Origin: an uncultured Eubacteriales bacterium
GTDB lineage: Bacteria; Bacillota; Clostridia; Oscillospirales; CAG-272
NCBI GenBank assembly: GCA_934796165.1
Contig: CAKVOU010000002.1
Span: forward strand, 1 to 64,000
DNA: 64,000 nucleotides
Reading direction: 5' to 3'
Position 1 is the stretch's first letter, and each line of letters begins with the position of its first letter. The notes below the pieces were generated by a model. It was not told the origin of the DNA and searched no databases. It was given only the letters and a program-made list of their open reading frames with translations. The position numbers were made by a program, and so were the translations under genes. This document shows, piece after piece, positions 49,596-58,057 of this stretch.

Positions 49596-50498
49596 TCAGC
49601 GGACACGCCGGCGGTATACCGTGTTCAGAAGCACATACAGCGCAATAAACAAAGCAATCGCGCCGGTGAGGATCACGAACATCGTCCCGATTTCCACCTT
49701 ATTCCCGAAGAAGTACAGGTTGCAGTCCACACTGTCGCGGATACGCTCCACAACCTCGTCCGGGAATCCGGATGCCCGCATTTCACGGAACACACCGAGG
49801 AGGGCGTGGTTACGGAGAAGCGAAGTACCATATGTACCGGGCAGGAAGGAAAGCACCTTCTGCAAGCCGTCCGAGAAGCTGGAGATCGGCATATACGCGC
49901 CGCAGATGAAGCCATAGCCCGCGCTGACGATGGTGCCGACTGCCGACGCCTGACCGTTGGTAGACAGGGGAAAGATTACAAGTGAGGAAAGCGCGGTGCC
50001 GAACAGCACGAGGAGGAACACGTCAAGGAACAGAAACGCCACATCGGAAGCGCTGAGAAACCAGCCCGTGATCCCGATGTAACCGAGGCACACCGCGGTT
50101 GCCGCAAGGCAGATCAGGAGTGACGACACAAGCGTCGCAAGGTAATAGGCGAGCGCAAGCGTCGTGGGCTTCACGGGGGCAACGGTGAGGTCGCGCCGTG
50201 CACCGGAGACCTTATCCTGCACCATGAGCAGATTAGAGCAGAACGGAACGGTCACGCAGCTGACCGCGAGAAGCGAGGAAATCAGTTCCCCTCCGACACA
50301 GCCGCGGAGCACCTTGTCCGCAACGGTCGCTCCCGCCGCATCAAGCGCGGCACGGAAGGAATCTTCAAAAATGTTACCGAGGAAGGTACTGTAAAGCACC
50401 AGAAGGATCAGAGGGGTGATGAGCGAGGTGAAGAACATCCCCTTGTCCTTGAAATACAACTTGACATTGCGCCGGATCAGCGCACCGAGTCCCGTCAT
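49596..50498 (-). CDS. ABC-2 type transporter permease
   Basis: The 300-residue protein has six hydrophobic segments arranged as in ABC-2 exporters: one near 22-42, a loop with 'FEDSFRAALDAAG', then a cluster of four between about 90 and 220, and a last helix near 270-292 ('TMFVILTGAIALFIALYVLL'). It starts 'MTGLGALIRRNVKLYFKDKGMF'. The partner ATPase ends 16 bp upstream. The cargo is unknown; lipids, drugs or lantibiotics are typical. Confidence 0.88.
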   Translation of the reverse strand: MTGLGALIRRNVKLYFKDKGMFFTSLITPLILLVLYSTFLGNIFEDSFRAALDAAGATVADKVLRGCVGGELISSLLAVSCVTVPFCSNLLMVQDKVSGARRDLTVAPVKPTTLALAYYLATLVSSLLICLAATAVCLGYIGITGWFLSASDVAFLFLDVFLLVLFGTALSSLVIFPLSTNGQASAVGTIVSAGYGFICGAYMPISSFSDGLQKVLSFLPGTYGTSLLRNHALLGVFREMRASGFPDEVVERIRDSVDCNLYFFGNKVEIGTMFVILTGAIALFIALYVLLNTVYRRRVR

Positions 50499-50514
50499 TT
50501 GTCCATGCCTCCCT

Positions 50515-51444
50515 TCAGTTTTTTGCCGGCAGTTTCTTGCCGGTCACGGCAAGAAATACGTCGTCCATTTTGCCCTTGGTGATCTCGTAATCGCGGAAAA
50601 TTTCCGGATATTTCACGATCAGCGCGGTCGCCGCTGCCGTGTCGGGGACCGACACGCGGAACGCATCGCGGATCGCCTCATACGGCGCGCCCAACTTGCG
50701 GATCTCCTCTTCCCCGACTCCGTAGATCGTGATAAAATCGCCCGTGTAACTGTTCTTCAAGGTCAGAGGAGTTCCCTCCGCGGCAATCTCACCGCGGTCA
50801 AGGATGACGACATAATCCGCGTCGGCGGCTTCCTCCATGTAGTGAGTCGTGAGGAATACTGTCATGTTTTCCTTTCTGCGGAGGTCGCCGATGACCCGCC
50901 AGAGAATGTTTCTCGTCTGAGGGTCCAGCCCCGTCGTCGGCTCGTCGAGGATGAGGATCTCGGGATGGTGCAGAAGCGCGCGCGCAATATCAATGCGCCG
51001 CCTCTGCCCGCCGGACAGTTTCCCCACCGGACGACGGAGCAGATCGCCGAATTCCAGCAGCTCCGCAAGCCCGGAAAGGCGCGCGTCAAACTGTTTTCCG
51101 TGAATTCCGTAAAGCGCGGCACGGCTTCTTAAGTTGTCGAGCACGTTCAGTTCCTTGTCGAGCACCGAGTTCTGGAACACCACGCCGAGACTGCGGCGTA
51201 CCGAATCCGGATTGTGATCCGGGTCTTCTCCGCAGATGGAGACGTCCCCGCTGTCGCGATGCAACTGCCCCGACAGAATGTTAATGGTCGTGGATTTTCC
51301 CGCGCCGTTGACTCCGAGGAACGCGAACAGTTCTCCCTCCTTCACCCGGAAGCTGAGGTCATTGACTGCCCGGACGTCGCCGAAGCTTTTGCACAGATGA
51401 TCGATCTCCATGATATTTGCGCTTTTTTCCATATAATAATACAT
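50515..51444 (-). CDS. ABC transporter ATP-binding protein (ABC-2 partner)
   Basis: I take the ATG at 51444 ('MYYYMEKSANIMEIDHLCKSF') because GGAGGAAAGGA lies directly before it. The 309-residue protein has Walker A 'GVNGAGKSTTINILSG', signature 'LSGGQRRRIDIARALL' and Walker B 'ILILDEPTTGLDPQ', followed by the DrrA-type C-terminal extension ('VVILDRGEIAAEGTPLTLK...'). Together with the following permease it forms an efflux pump. The frame continues upstream to 51525, but that part has no SD. Confidence 0.9.
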   Translation of the reverse strand: MYYYMEKSANIMEIDHLCKSFGDVRAVNDLSFRVKEGELFAFLGVNGAGKSTTINILSGQLHRDSGDVSICGEDPDHNPDSVRRSLGVVFQNSVLDKELNVLDNLRSRAALYGIHGKQFDARLSGLAELLEFGDLLRRPVGKLSGGQRRRIDIARALLHHPEILILDEPTTGLDPQTRNILWRVIGDLRRKENMTVFLTTHYMEEAADADYVVILDRGEIAAEGTPLTLKNSYTGDFITIYGVGEEEIRKLGAPYEAIRDAFRVSVPDTAAATALIVKYPEIFRDYEITKGKMDDVFLAVTGKKLPAKN

Positions 51445-51511
51445 TCCTTTCCTCCGCCGAAGACCGGGCATACCCGGTAAGCGGACCCCGACATTCTCTC
51501 CGTCGGAACAA

Positions 51512-53116
51512 TCAGAGCGCGGCAAACAGCTCGCTGCCCCGCTTCTTCAGCCACACAAAAAGCGCCGCGCAAAGTCCCGCAGTCAGTACCGTGAACGCGC
51601 CGGTATAGGGCGCCATACCCGAAAATCTTCCGATCAGCAGGAAACCGCCGGCATACAGAAGCGGATACAGGAAGCCGCCGAGGAGAGAAAGCGCGACCGC
51701 TCCGCTCTGTTTGATCGGCGTGATCTCGCTCGTCCACGTCAGGTTCGCGAGCTTGAGACCAAGCGTCAGATCGAACAACGCTTTGAGAAGGGCGAACAGC
51801 ACCGGGAACAGGATCGTCATAATCAGCTCTGCCGGAGTAAACGTTCCGGCAAACGCGACGCATCCAAGACAAACCGCCATCGGTATCCACGTCAGCGTCA
51901 ACTGTACAGACAGCTTGGCACGGAGCACCTGCCACGGAGTGACCGGCAGACTTTGCAGAAGCCAGATGTTCTTTCCCTCAAGGGAAACCGACGGCGCTGC
52001 CATATTATTCATCAGGGTGAGCGCACAGACTGCTGTCGTCAGGATAACGGGGATCACTCCCGACCCGGTATCGAATACTTCACCAAGCTGCCGGAAGATC
52101 TCCCTTCCTTTGATCAGAAGCATTACCCCGCCTGCCGGAAGAAGCAGGATGCCGAACCCGCAGTTGAGCATATAGTTGGGACTTGAGGTAAACCGACGAA
52201 GCTCTTTTTTATACAATGCCGCACTGACACTCTGCGTTTTCTCGGCTGTCCCCCCGCAGTAAGCCTTTTTTGTTCCGCCGTCTCCCGTAGAGGTCACAAT
52301 GGAAATGAAGCTGCGGGAAATCACCATCCACATGATGAAAAACAACAGCAGAATGACTGAGGAAACCGTCAGCACTGCCAGAGGGTCCCCCGTGGCGACC
52401 TGCCCGAACAGATAGACCGGATATGCAGTCTGCTTGATCCGACTTCCCCACGCACCCGCATTTGCGACAAGCTGATCGATCAGCTCTCCTGCACGGGAAT
52501 AAAAATAATAGTATGCGCCGAAAAACACAAGCGAAACCAGTACCGAGACAAAGCTCTTGTTCTTGAGCTTGCGGCTGATCTTTGCAACCACCCATCCGAG
52601 TGCGACCGAAAGCGTCAGTACAAAGATCGACACAAGCAGAACAAGCAGAAGTGTACCGAAAATCTTCACAAAACGGAACGGCGTATATACCAGATAAACA
52701 ATCACTGCGGGGATAAGCACCACTCCGGAATACATAAGTCCCATCAGGTACACGCCGAGCAGGCGCGCCACAAGGATCGCGTACACTGGGATCGGCATGG
52801 ACAAAAGCAGGTCGTTGTCCTTGGCAAGATACAGCCCCGCGTGGGTATTGAACACACTGCCGAACACGCCGAGAAAGACCGCGAGCAGTCCGAGAAGCGC
52901 GAAATACAACCAATCCATACCCGCGTCTGTCATCGGTTGGCAGATTGACGCGGCAAGTACGGTGAAAAGTCCGCCGAGTAAGCCGACCATGAGAAACGCA
53001 AACAGAACGAAGAGAACGATACTTGACCCGGCAGAACGCTTTTTGTTCTTCTTTGTGTCATAGAAGTAACCGCGGAAAATTTCCGTCAGCTGTTTCCCGA
53101 GAAGGACTCTGATCAT
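51512..53116 (-). CDS. Large ABC exporter permease
   Basis: The 534-residue protein has about twelve hydrophobic segments in two halves, a layout of the putative ABC-exporter family, with 'DNDLLLSMPIPVYAILVARL' and 'GKNIWLLQSLPVTPWQVLRAKL' as the two repeated cytoplasmic motifs. Such pairs of motifs mark a duplicated permease. Its start overlaps the ATPase stop by 4 bp (ATGA), so this ATPase is its partner. It differs from the second, single-domain permease in the operon. Confidence 0.87.
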   Translation of the reverse strand: MIRVLLGKQLTEIFRGYFYDTKKNKKRSAGSSIVLFVLFAFLMVGLLGGLFTVLAASICQPMTDAGMDWLYFALLGLLAVFLGVFGSVFNTHAGLYLAKDNDLLLSMPIPVYAILVARLLGVYLMGLMYSGVVLIPAVIVYLVYTPFRFVKIFGTLLLVLLVSIFVLTLSVALGWVVAKISRKLKNKSFVSVLVSLVFFGAYYYFYSRAGELIDQLVANAGAWGSRIKQTAYPVYLFGQVATGDPLAVLTVSSVILLLFFIMWMVISRSFISIVTSTGDGGTKKAYCGGTAEKTQSVSAALYKKELRRFTSSPNYMLNCGFGILLLPAGGVMLLIKGREIFRQLGEVFDTGSGVIPVILTTAVCALTLMNNMAAPSVSLEGKNIWLLQSLPVTPWQVLRAKLSVQLTLTWIPMAVCLGCVAFAGTFTPAELIMTILFPVLFALLKALFDLTLGLKLANLTWTSEITPIKQSGAVALSLLGGFLYPLLYAGGFLLIGRFSGMAPYTGAFTVLTAGLCAALFVWLKKRGSELFAAL

Positions 53117-53823
53117 TGTTCGTCCTCCAGTTCCAGGAACACACGCTCCAGCGATTCGTCTCCCCGGACCTCTTCCATCGTGCCGGAACGGATGAGTTTG
53201 CCGCCCTTGATGATCGCCACCTTGTCGCAGAGCTTCTCCGCGACCTCAAGTACGTGCGTGGAGAAGAAGATGGCTCCGCCTCCCTCACAGACCTCGCGCA
53301 TCATGCCCTTGAGCAGGTGAGATGCTTTCGGGTCAAGACCGACGAACGGCTCATCCATGATGATGAGCTTCGGGGAATGGATCCACGCGGAAATGATTGC
53401 CAGTTTCTGTTTCATGCCGTGCGAATATGCGGCGATCGGATCGCCGAGATCCTTGGTGATCTCAAACTGATCCGCATAACGGCGGATGCGCTCCTCGCGT
53501 TCCTCCCGGCGGATTCCGAAAATATCCGCGATGAAATTCAGATACCGGATGCCCGTCATATAGTCGTACAGATCGGGGTTATCGGGAATATAGGCAATCT
53601 CCCGTTTGCAGGCAAGCGGGTCTTCCTTGATCGACTTGCCGTCAATGTATATTTCTCCTTGGTCAAACTGCAGGATGCCGACCACGGATTTGAGGGTCGT
53701 CGTCTTGCCCGCGCCGTTGTGCCCGATAAAACCGTAGATCTCTCCGGGCAGGATGTGCAGACTCAGATCATCCACCGCGCGTTTATCACCGTAGGATTTG
53801 GTCAGATGTTCGATACGAAGCAT
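53113..53823 (-). CDS. ABC transporter ATP-binding protein
   Basis: The 236-residue protein has Walker A 'GHNGAGKTTTLKSVVG' near 37, signature 'YSHGMKQKLAIISAWI' near 132, and Walker B 'LIIMDEPFVGLDPKA' near 153, followed by the H-loop 'FFSTHVLEVAEKLCD'. The signature reads SHGMKQ instead of SGGQ, as is common in this exporter group. It follows the TetR gene by 42 bp with an SD AAGGAGG and is translationally coupled to the large permease. Confidence 0.92.
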   Translation of the reverse strand: MLRIEHLTKSYGDKRAVDDLSLHILPGEIYGFIGHNGAGKTTTLKSVVGILQFDQGEIYIDGKSIKEDPLACKREIAYIPDNPDLYDYMTGIRYLNFIADIFGIRREEREERIRRYADQFEITKDLGDPIAAYSHGMKQKLAIISAWIHSPKLIIMDEPFVGLDPKASHLLKGMMREVCEGGGAIFFSTHVLEVAEKLCDKVAIIKGGKLIRSGTMEEVRGDESLERVFLELEDEQ

Positions 53824-53865
53824 AAGCTCCTCCTTTTGTTTCTGTTGAATATTCTTTCGCTGTGA

Positions 53866-54489
53866 TTACTTATTGATCAGACCGCGGAACACCTCATCCC
53901 GGTCAAACTTTCCATCGCTGAACCCCGGGACTTCCTTGATCGCCTTGCAAACTGCGACACTGAAGCCGGTCAGAATCCCGCCGATCTCTTCCTCGGAATA
54001 CGGACAAGCGCCGGTCACCTTGAGCGTGGCTAGGCTGAGAACCACCAGCCACAGATCCCGGAAAAACAGTTTGGCTTCCGTTTCACTGAGGTCGTAAATC
54101 TGCATTAAGGACGACCGGACCGCCAGGAAAGAACGTTGCATCGAAGACACAAATCCGCTGTCCTGATCCGGGTTCCCGGAAAGGAACAAAAGCCGGAAAA
54201 GCTCTGGCTCCTCCGTAGCAAACCGGAGGTACTGTTTGCCATAACCGAGGAACGGAATCCGGTCTGTCAGCCCCGCTTCCGTATATTCCCGGAACAACGA
54301 TTCTGCGGAAAGACGCACCTCCCACCTGACCTCCTCCATGGTTCCGAAGCAGGTAAACACCGGTCTTGTGGAGGTGCCGAGCCGCTCGGCAATCGCCTTG
54401 GCGGTCAGCGCGTCCGCACCTTGCTCGCGAACAATCACCAGCGCGGCAGCGGTCATTTCTTCCCTGGAAAACTTGATTTTCGGCGGCAT
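53866..54489 (-). CDS. TetR-family transcriptional regulator
   Basis: The 207-residue protein has a TetR helix-turn-helix near the N-terminus: 'REEMTAAALVIVREQGADALTAKAIAERLGTSTRPVFTCFGTMEEVRWEV'. Its C-terminal domain resembles TetR_C members ('FLGYGKQYLRFATEEPELFRLLFLSG'). It is the first gene of the exporter operon and faces its own palindromic operator at 54526-54551, so it most likely represses itself and the pump until a ligand arrives. An N-terminal 'MPPKIKFS' start is typical. Confidence 0.93.
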   Translation of the reverse strand: MPPKIKFSREEMTAAALVIVREQGADALTAKAIAERLGTSTRPVFTCFGTMEEVRWEVRLSAESLFREYTEAGLTDRIPFLGYGKQYLRFATEEPELFRLLFLSGNPDQDSGFVSSMQRSFLAVRSSLMQIYDLSETEAKLFFRDLWLVVLSLATLKVTGACPYSEEEIGGILTGFSVAVCKAIKEVPGFSDGKFDRDEVFRGLINK

Positions 54490-54525
54490 TTTTATTCCTC
54501 ATTCATTCGTTTCTTGGGCAATAAG

Positions 54526-54592
54526 CATCGCTCGATGTACATCGCACGATGTTTATCGATTGTATTATACGCCGTTCATAGCTTATTGTCAA
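54526..54592 (-). promoter_or_regulatory. TetR operator and exporter-operon promoter
   Basis: On the minus strand TTGACA (54587-54592) and TATAAT (54564-54569) are exactly 17 bp apart. Immediately downstream lies a 26-bp dyad, 54526-54551: CATCG-N2-CGATG-TA-CATCG-N2-CGATG. The site covers the expected transcript start, a classic position for TetR autorepression. Confidence 0.85.
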
Positions 54593-54688
54593 TAGGCTTG
54601 TGAAATAATACCATTATTCTCCGGAATTCACGAGAGAAAGACAGGACACGTCAGCGCGGCAAGAAATCGGTTGCGCCCGAGGCGAAAA

Positions 54689-54746
54689 AGCACCTGCCTG
54701 TGCCATGTTCTCCGGAAGCCGGAGGGCAAGTTCACAAGCAGGTGCT
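54689..54746. terminator. Terminator of the metY-cysK operon
   Basis: AGCACCTGC (54689-54697) and GCAGGTGCT (54738-54746) form the outer stem, with extra pairing CTCCGG/CCGGAG inside. On the minus strand TTTTTCGCC follows. It lies 25 bp after the cysK stop; the T-rich other side may allow termination on the plus strand too. Confidence 0.7.
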
Positions 54747-54770
54747 GCAATTTTGTTTTGGTTCACGCGA

Positions 54771-55703
54771 TCAGTCCGCGAACAGCGGTGTGGAAAGATA
54801 GCGGTCGCCGGTATCCGGGAACAGAACGACAATGTTCTTGCCCTTGTTCTCGGGGCGTTTTGCAAGTTCAATCGCCGCCCACGCCGCGGCGCCCGAAGAA
54901 ATGCCGACCAGAACGCCTTCCTTCTTGCCGATCAGCTTACCGGTCGCAAACGCGTCCTCGTTCGACACGGGGATGATCTCGTCGTACACCTTGGTGTTAA
55001 GTACCGCAGGGACAAAGCCCGCGCCGATGCCCTGAATCTTATGCGCGCCCGCCACACCGGTGGAAAGCACCGCGGAGGTCGCGGGCTCGACCGCCACCAC
55101 ACGAACAGCCGGATTTTTGGACTTGAGATACTCGCCGACACCGGTCACGGTTCCGCCCGTGCCGACGCCCGCCACGAAAATATCCACCTTGCCGTCGGTA
55201 TCCTCGTAGATCTCGGGGCCCGTTGTCGCTCTGTGTGCCGCGGGGTTGGCAGGATTGACAAACTGCCCCGGAACAAAGCCGCCGGGGATCTCCTTTGCCA
55301 ACTCGTCCGCCTTGGCGATTGCGCCCTTCATGCCCTTGGCGCCTTCGGTCAGCACCAGCTCCGCGCCGTATGCCTTCATCAACTGTCTGCGCTCGACGGA
55401 CATGGTTTCCAGCATGACGATGATAATGCGGTAGCCCCTTGCGGCGGCAACCGACGCAAGCCCGATGCCCGTGTTACCGGAGGTCGGCTCGATGATAACA
55501 GAGCCGGGATGGAGCAGCCCCTTTGCTTCCGCGTCGTCGATCATGGCTTTGGCGATACGGTCCTTGACCGAGCCCGCCGGATTGAAGTATTCCAGCTTTG
55601 CAAGCACATGTGCGTCCAGTCCGAATTGCTTTTCCAGATGCGTCAGTTCGAGAAGCGGCGTTCTGCCGATGAGCTGATCCGCCGAGGTATAAATCTTTGC
55701 CAT
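54771..55703 (-). CDS. cysK: Cysteine synthase (O-acetylserine sulfhydrylase)
   Basis: The 310-residue PLP enzyme makes cysteine from O-acetylserine and sulfide. 'LEYFNPAGSVKDRIAKAM' carries the PLP Lys, 'EPTSGNTGIGLASVAAARGY' is the substrate loop, 'GVGTGGTVTGVGEYLK' binds the phosphate, and 'GISSGAAAWAAIELAKRPE' closes the fold. The SD GAAAGGAA stands before the ATG. It follows metY by 104 bp, and both probably come from one promoter, with cysteine and methionine supply linked. Confidence 0.95.
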   Translation of the reverse strand: MAKIYTSADQLIGRTPLLELTHLEKQFGLDAHVLAKLEYFNPAGSVKDRIAKAMIDDAEAKGLLHPGSVIIEPTSGNTGIGLASVAAARGYRIIIVMLETMSVERRQLMKAYGAELVLTEGAKGMKGAIAKADELAKEIPGGFVPGQFVNPANPAAHRATTGPEIYEDTDGKVDIFVAGVGTGGTVTGVGEYLKSKNPAVRVVAVEPATSAVLSTGVAGAHKIQGIGAGFVPAVLNTKVYDEIIPVSNEDAFATGKLIGKKEGVLVGISSGAAAWAAIELAKRPENKGKNIVVLFPDTGDRYLSTPLFAD

Positions 55704-55807
55704 ATCACAAAATTCCTTTCGGTTCTTTATTTCAAAATATTAGTGCAGTCAGACCGTTGCGGGGGACATACATCGGAACCCCGGGCGGCGCAGGATGACC
55801 CGTTTTA

Positions 55808-57109
55808 TCATTGTGACACGCCCCCGTTCCGCACAGCCGAGAATCCGTTCTCCAGATCCGCAAGGATGTCGTCGATGTGTTCGGTGCCGATTGACAGCCG
55901 GACCGTGTTCGGTCGGATCCCGCACGCGAGCAGTTCCTCTTCCGACATCTGGGAATGGGTGGTGGACGCGGGGTGAATGACCAGCGACTTGACATCCGCG
56001 ACATTGGCAAGCAGAGAGAAGAGGCTGAGGCTTTCGGTAAACTTTTTTGCCGCCGCGGCTCCGCCACGAATCTCAAAGGTGAAGATGGAACCCGCGCCGT
56101 TCCCGAAATAACGGTCGTAAAGTTCCTTTTGCCTGCCCGCGGCAAGCGACGGGTGATTGACCCGTTCGACCTGCGGGTGATTTTTCAGATAATCCACCAC
56201 GCGCAGTGCGTTTTCCACGTGCCGCTCAACGCGGAGCGACAGGGTCTCCAATCCCTGCAGGAGCAGGAAGGAGTTGAACGGAGAAATCGTCGCGCCCTGA
56301 TCGCGCATCAGAGTCGTGCGGAGCTTCATGATATAGGCGAGATTGCCGCACGCCTCGGTGAATACCACGCCGTGGTAGGAGGGATTCGGCTGCGACAGTC
56401 CCGGAAACTTTCCGCTCGCCTGCCAGTCGAATTTCCCGGAATCCACGACTACGCCGCCCATCACGGTTCCGTGACCGCCGATGAACTTGGTGGCGGAGTG
56501 AACGACAATGTCCGCGCCGTGCTCAATCGGACGAAGCAGGTACGGCGTGGCAAAGGTATTGTCCACGATGAGGGGAATCCCGTGCCGGTGTGCGACGGCG
56601 GCAATCGCCTCTATATCAATCACATCGGAATTCGGGTTGCCGAGCGTTTCCGCATACAGCAGTTTGGTATTCGGTTTGATCGCCCGCTCAAAGTTTTCCG
56701 GGTCGGACGGATCGACGAAATCCGCCGTAAGTCCCTGCTCACGGAGCGTGTGGGCAAACAGATTGTAGGTCCCGCCGTAAAGGTTGACCGAGGACACGAT
56801 GTGATCGCCCGCGACGGCGATGTTCTGCACCGCATAGGTAATCGCGGCGGAACCGGACGCGGTCGCAAGCGCCGCCGCGCCGCCCTCAAGCGCCGCAATC
56901 CGCTTTTCAAACACGTCGGAGGTCGGGTTCATCAGGCGGGTGTAAATGTTTCCGCCTCTCGTCAGTCCGAACCTGCCCGCCGCCTCATCGGAATCCTTGA
57001 AAACATAGGACGTGGTCGCGTAGATCGGCACCGCACGTGCGTCTGTCGCGGGGTCGGGGGTCTCCTGACCCGCGTGAACCTGGAGTGTTTCAAATCTGTA
57101 TTCTATCAT
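55808..57109 (-). CDS. metY: O-acetylhomoserine aminocarboxypropyltransferase (sulfhydrylase)
   Basis: The 433-residue protein is of the Cys/Met-metabolism PLP family: 'TSYVFKDSDEAAGRFGLTRGGNIYTRLMNPTSDVFEKRIA' is the start, 'DNTFATPYLLRPIEHGADIVVHSATKFIGGHG' holds the PLP-bound Lys (SATK), and 'LFSLLANVADVKSLVIHPASTTHSQMSEEE' is the usual C-terminal motif. The length fits MetY rather than shorter gamma-synthases. It makes homocysteine from O-acetylhomoserine and sulfide. It lies behind a 22-residue cysteine-containing leader ORF and a strong promoter. Confidence 0.94.
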   Translation of the reverse strand: MIEYRFETLQVHAGQETPDPATDARAVPIYATTSYVFKDSDEAAGRFGLTRGGNIYTRLMNPTSDVFEKRIAALEGGAAALATASGSAAITYAVQNIAVAGDHIVSSVNLYGGTYNLFAHTLREQGLTADFVDPSDPENFERAIKPNTKLLYAETLGNPNSDVIDIEAIAAVAHRHGIPLIVDNTFATPYLLRPIEHGADIVVHSATKFIGGHGTVMGGVVVDSGKFDWQASGKFPGLSQPNPSYHGVVFTEACGNLAYIMKLRTTLMRDQGATISPFNSFLLLQGLETLSLRVERHVENALRVVDYLKNHPQVERVNHPSLAAGRQKELYDRYFGNGAGSIFTFEIRGGAAAAKKFTESLSLFSLLANVADVKSLVIHPASTTHSQMSEEELLACGIRPNTVRLSIGTEHIDDILADLENGFSAVRNGGVSQ

Positions 57110-57172
57110 GTCTGTGTACCTTCCCTGTAATGATTTTTCGGGATACGGAAAAACGCCGTCCGATCCGGCTTG

Positions 57173-57241
57173 TCAATTACAGAGGGAACACATTCGTCCG
57201 AAGCGGAAGTTCACCCGGTTCAGTTTTGTAAAATCCATCAT
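57173..57241 (-). CDS. Putative cysteine-codon leader peptide (22 aa)
   Basis: Between the promoter (57284-57312) and metY (57109) lies a small ORF starting at ATG 57241 after GGAAGGGG. It reads 'MMDFTKLNRVNFRFGRMCSLCN' up to the stop: two of its last five codons are Cys, ending TGTAATTGA. Downstream, 57110-57172 can form weak stems (GCCG/CGGC followed by TTTTT). This fits ribosome-mediated attenuation by cysteine of the metY-cysK operon. I recall cysteine-ended leader peptides upstream of sulfur genes in actinobacteria, with similar FGR...C ends, but cannot verify homology. Confidence 0.6.
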   Translation of the reverse strand: MMDFTKLNRVNFRFGRMCSLCN

Positions 57242-57283
57242 CGGGTATCCCCTTCCGCCGCAGCTTTTTGAATCGTTGAAAGG

Positions 57284-57312
57284 ATTATACCACGAATATC
57301 CTATCTTGTCAA
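57284..57312 (-). promoter_or_regulatory. Promoter of the metY-cysK operon
   Basis: On the minus strand TTGACA (57307-57312) and TATAAT (57284-57289) are exactly 17 bp apart. It makes a leader of about 170 bases before metY. I looked for S-box and T-box motifs in it and found none. Confidence 0.85.
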
Positions 57313-57354
57313 TAGGTTTTTGAAATCCGTTGTTTGTTATTTTTGCAACACGTG

Positions 57355-58053
57355 TCACGCGTCGCCCTTGCGTTTTTTCACCACCACGCCGGATGCTTTG
57401 CAGATACTGTCGGGCGGAAGTACCCCGCGCACCGGGGTCAGCGGGTAGACATTCGTGTTTTTCCCGATGACGGTGCCGGGGTTGAGTACGCTGTTACACC
57501 CGACCTCCACGTTATCGCCGAGCATGGCACCGCATTTGCGCCGTCCCGTCGTGATTCCGCCGTCCGGCAAATGAATCACCACCTCTGTCCGGTCGCTCTT
57601 GACATTGGAGGTCACCGCCCCCGCGCCGAGATGCGCGTGATAGCCGAGTACCGAGTCTCCGACGTAATTGAAATGCGGAACCTCCACACGGTCAAAGAGA
57701 ATGCAGTTTTTCAGCTCCGTGGAATTACCTACCACGGCACCCTTCCCGACCAGCACGTTCCCGCGGATAAAGGCGCCGGGGCGCACCTCCGCACCGGAAC
57801 AGATAACGCAGGGACCCTTGATGGTCGTACCGGGAGCAATGACCGCGTCCCGCGCAACGCGCACGTCCTCCGCCGGAGAGAGGTACTCCGCGTCGGGAAG
57901 CGTCCGGCAAAGCTGCCGCAGAAACTCCCCGATCCCGTCGAGCGCTTCCCACGGATAGGTGCATTTTTCAAGCAGGGGGGCTGCAAGCGTGTACCCGAGA
58001 TCATAGAGAGACGCGACCGTAAGGTCGTCTTTTGTCAACTTAACCTTCTGCAT
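57355..58053 (-). CDS. Left-handed beta-helix (GlmU C-terminal-like) protein
   Basis: The 232-residue protein has no nucleotidyltransferase domain. After an N-terminal helical part it has hexapeptide repeats: 'IAPGTTIKGPCVICSGAEVRPGAFIRGNVLVGKGAVVGNSTELKNCILFDRVEVPHFNYVGDSVLGYHAHLGAGAVTSN', ending 'GCNSVLNPGTVIGKNTNVYP'. This is the acyltransferase half of GlmU-type proteins or of a UDP-sugar pyrophosphorylase relative. It is encoded 4 bp after glmM, so it likely acts in amino-sugar nucleotide formation. ATG at 58053 follows GGAAGGGAG. Confidence 0.75.
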   Translation of the reverse strand: MQKVKLTKDDLTVASLYDLGYTLAAPLLEKCTYPWEALDGIGEFLRQLCRTLPDAEYLSPAEDVRVARDAVIAPGTTIKGPCVICSGAEVRPGAFIRGNVLVGKGAVVGNSTELKNCILFDRVEVPHFNYVGDSVLGYHAHLGAGAVTSNVKSDRTEVVIHLPDGGITTGRRKCGAMLGDNVEVGCNSVLNPGTVIGKNTNVYPLTPVRGVLPPDSICKASGVVVKKRKGDA

Positions 58054-58057
58054 GGAA

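Noticed and set aside
54705..57130. Plus-strand frames of 423 and 391 codons over cysK and metY
   Set aside because: They are antisense to two clear PLP enzymes and are Arg/His-rich without motifs.
57110..57312. SAM (S-box) riboswitch or T-box upstream of metY
   Set aside because: I looked for the conserved S-box core and for the T-box sequence and found neither; the small ORF is the better explanation.
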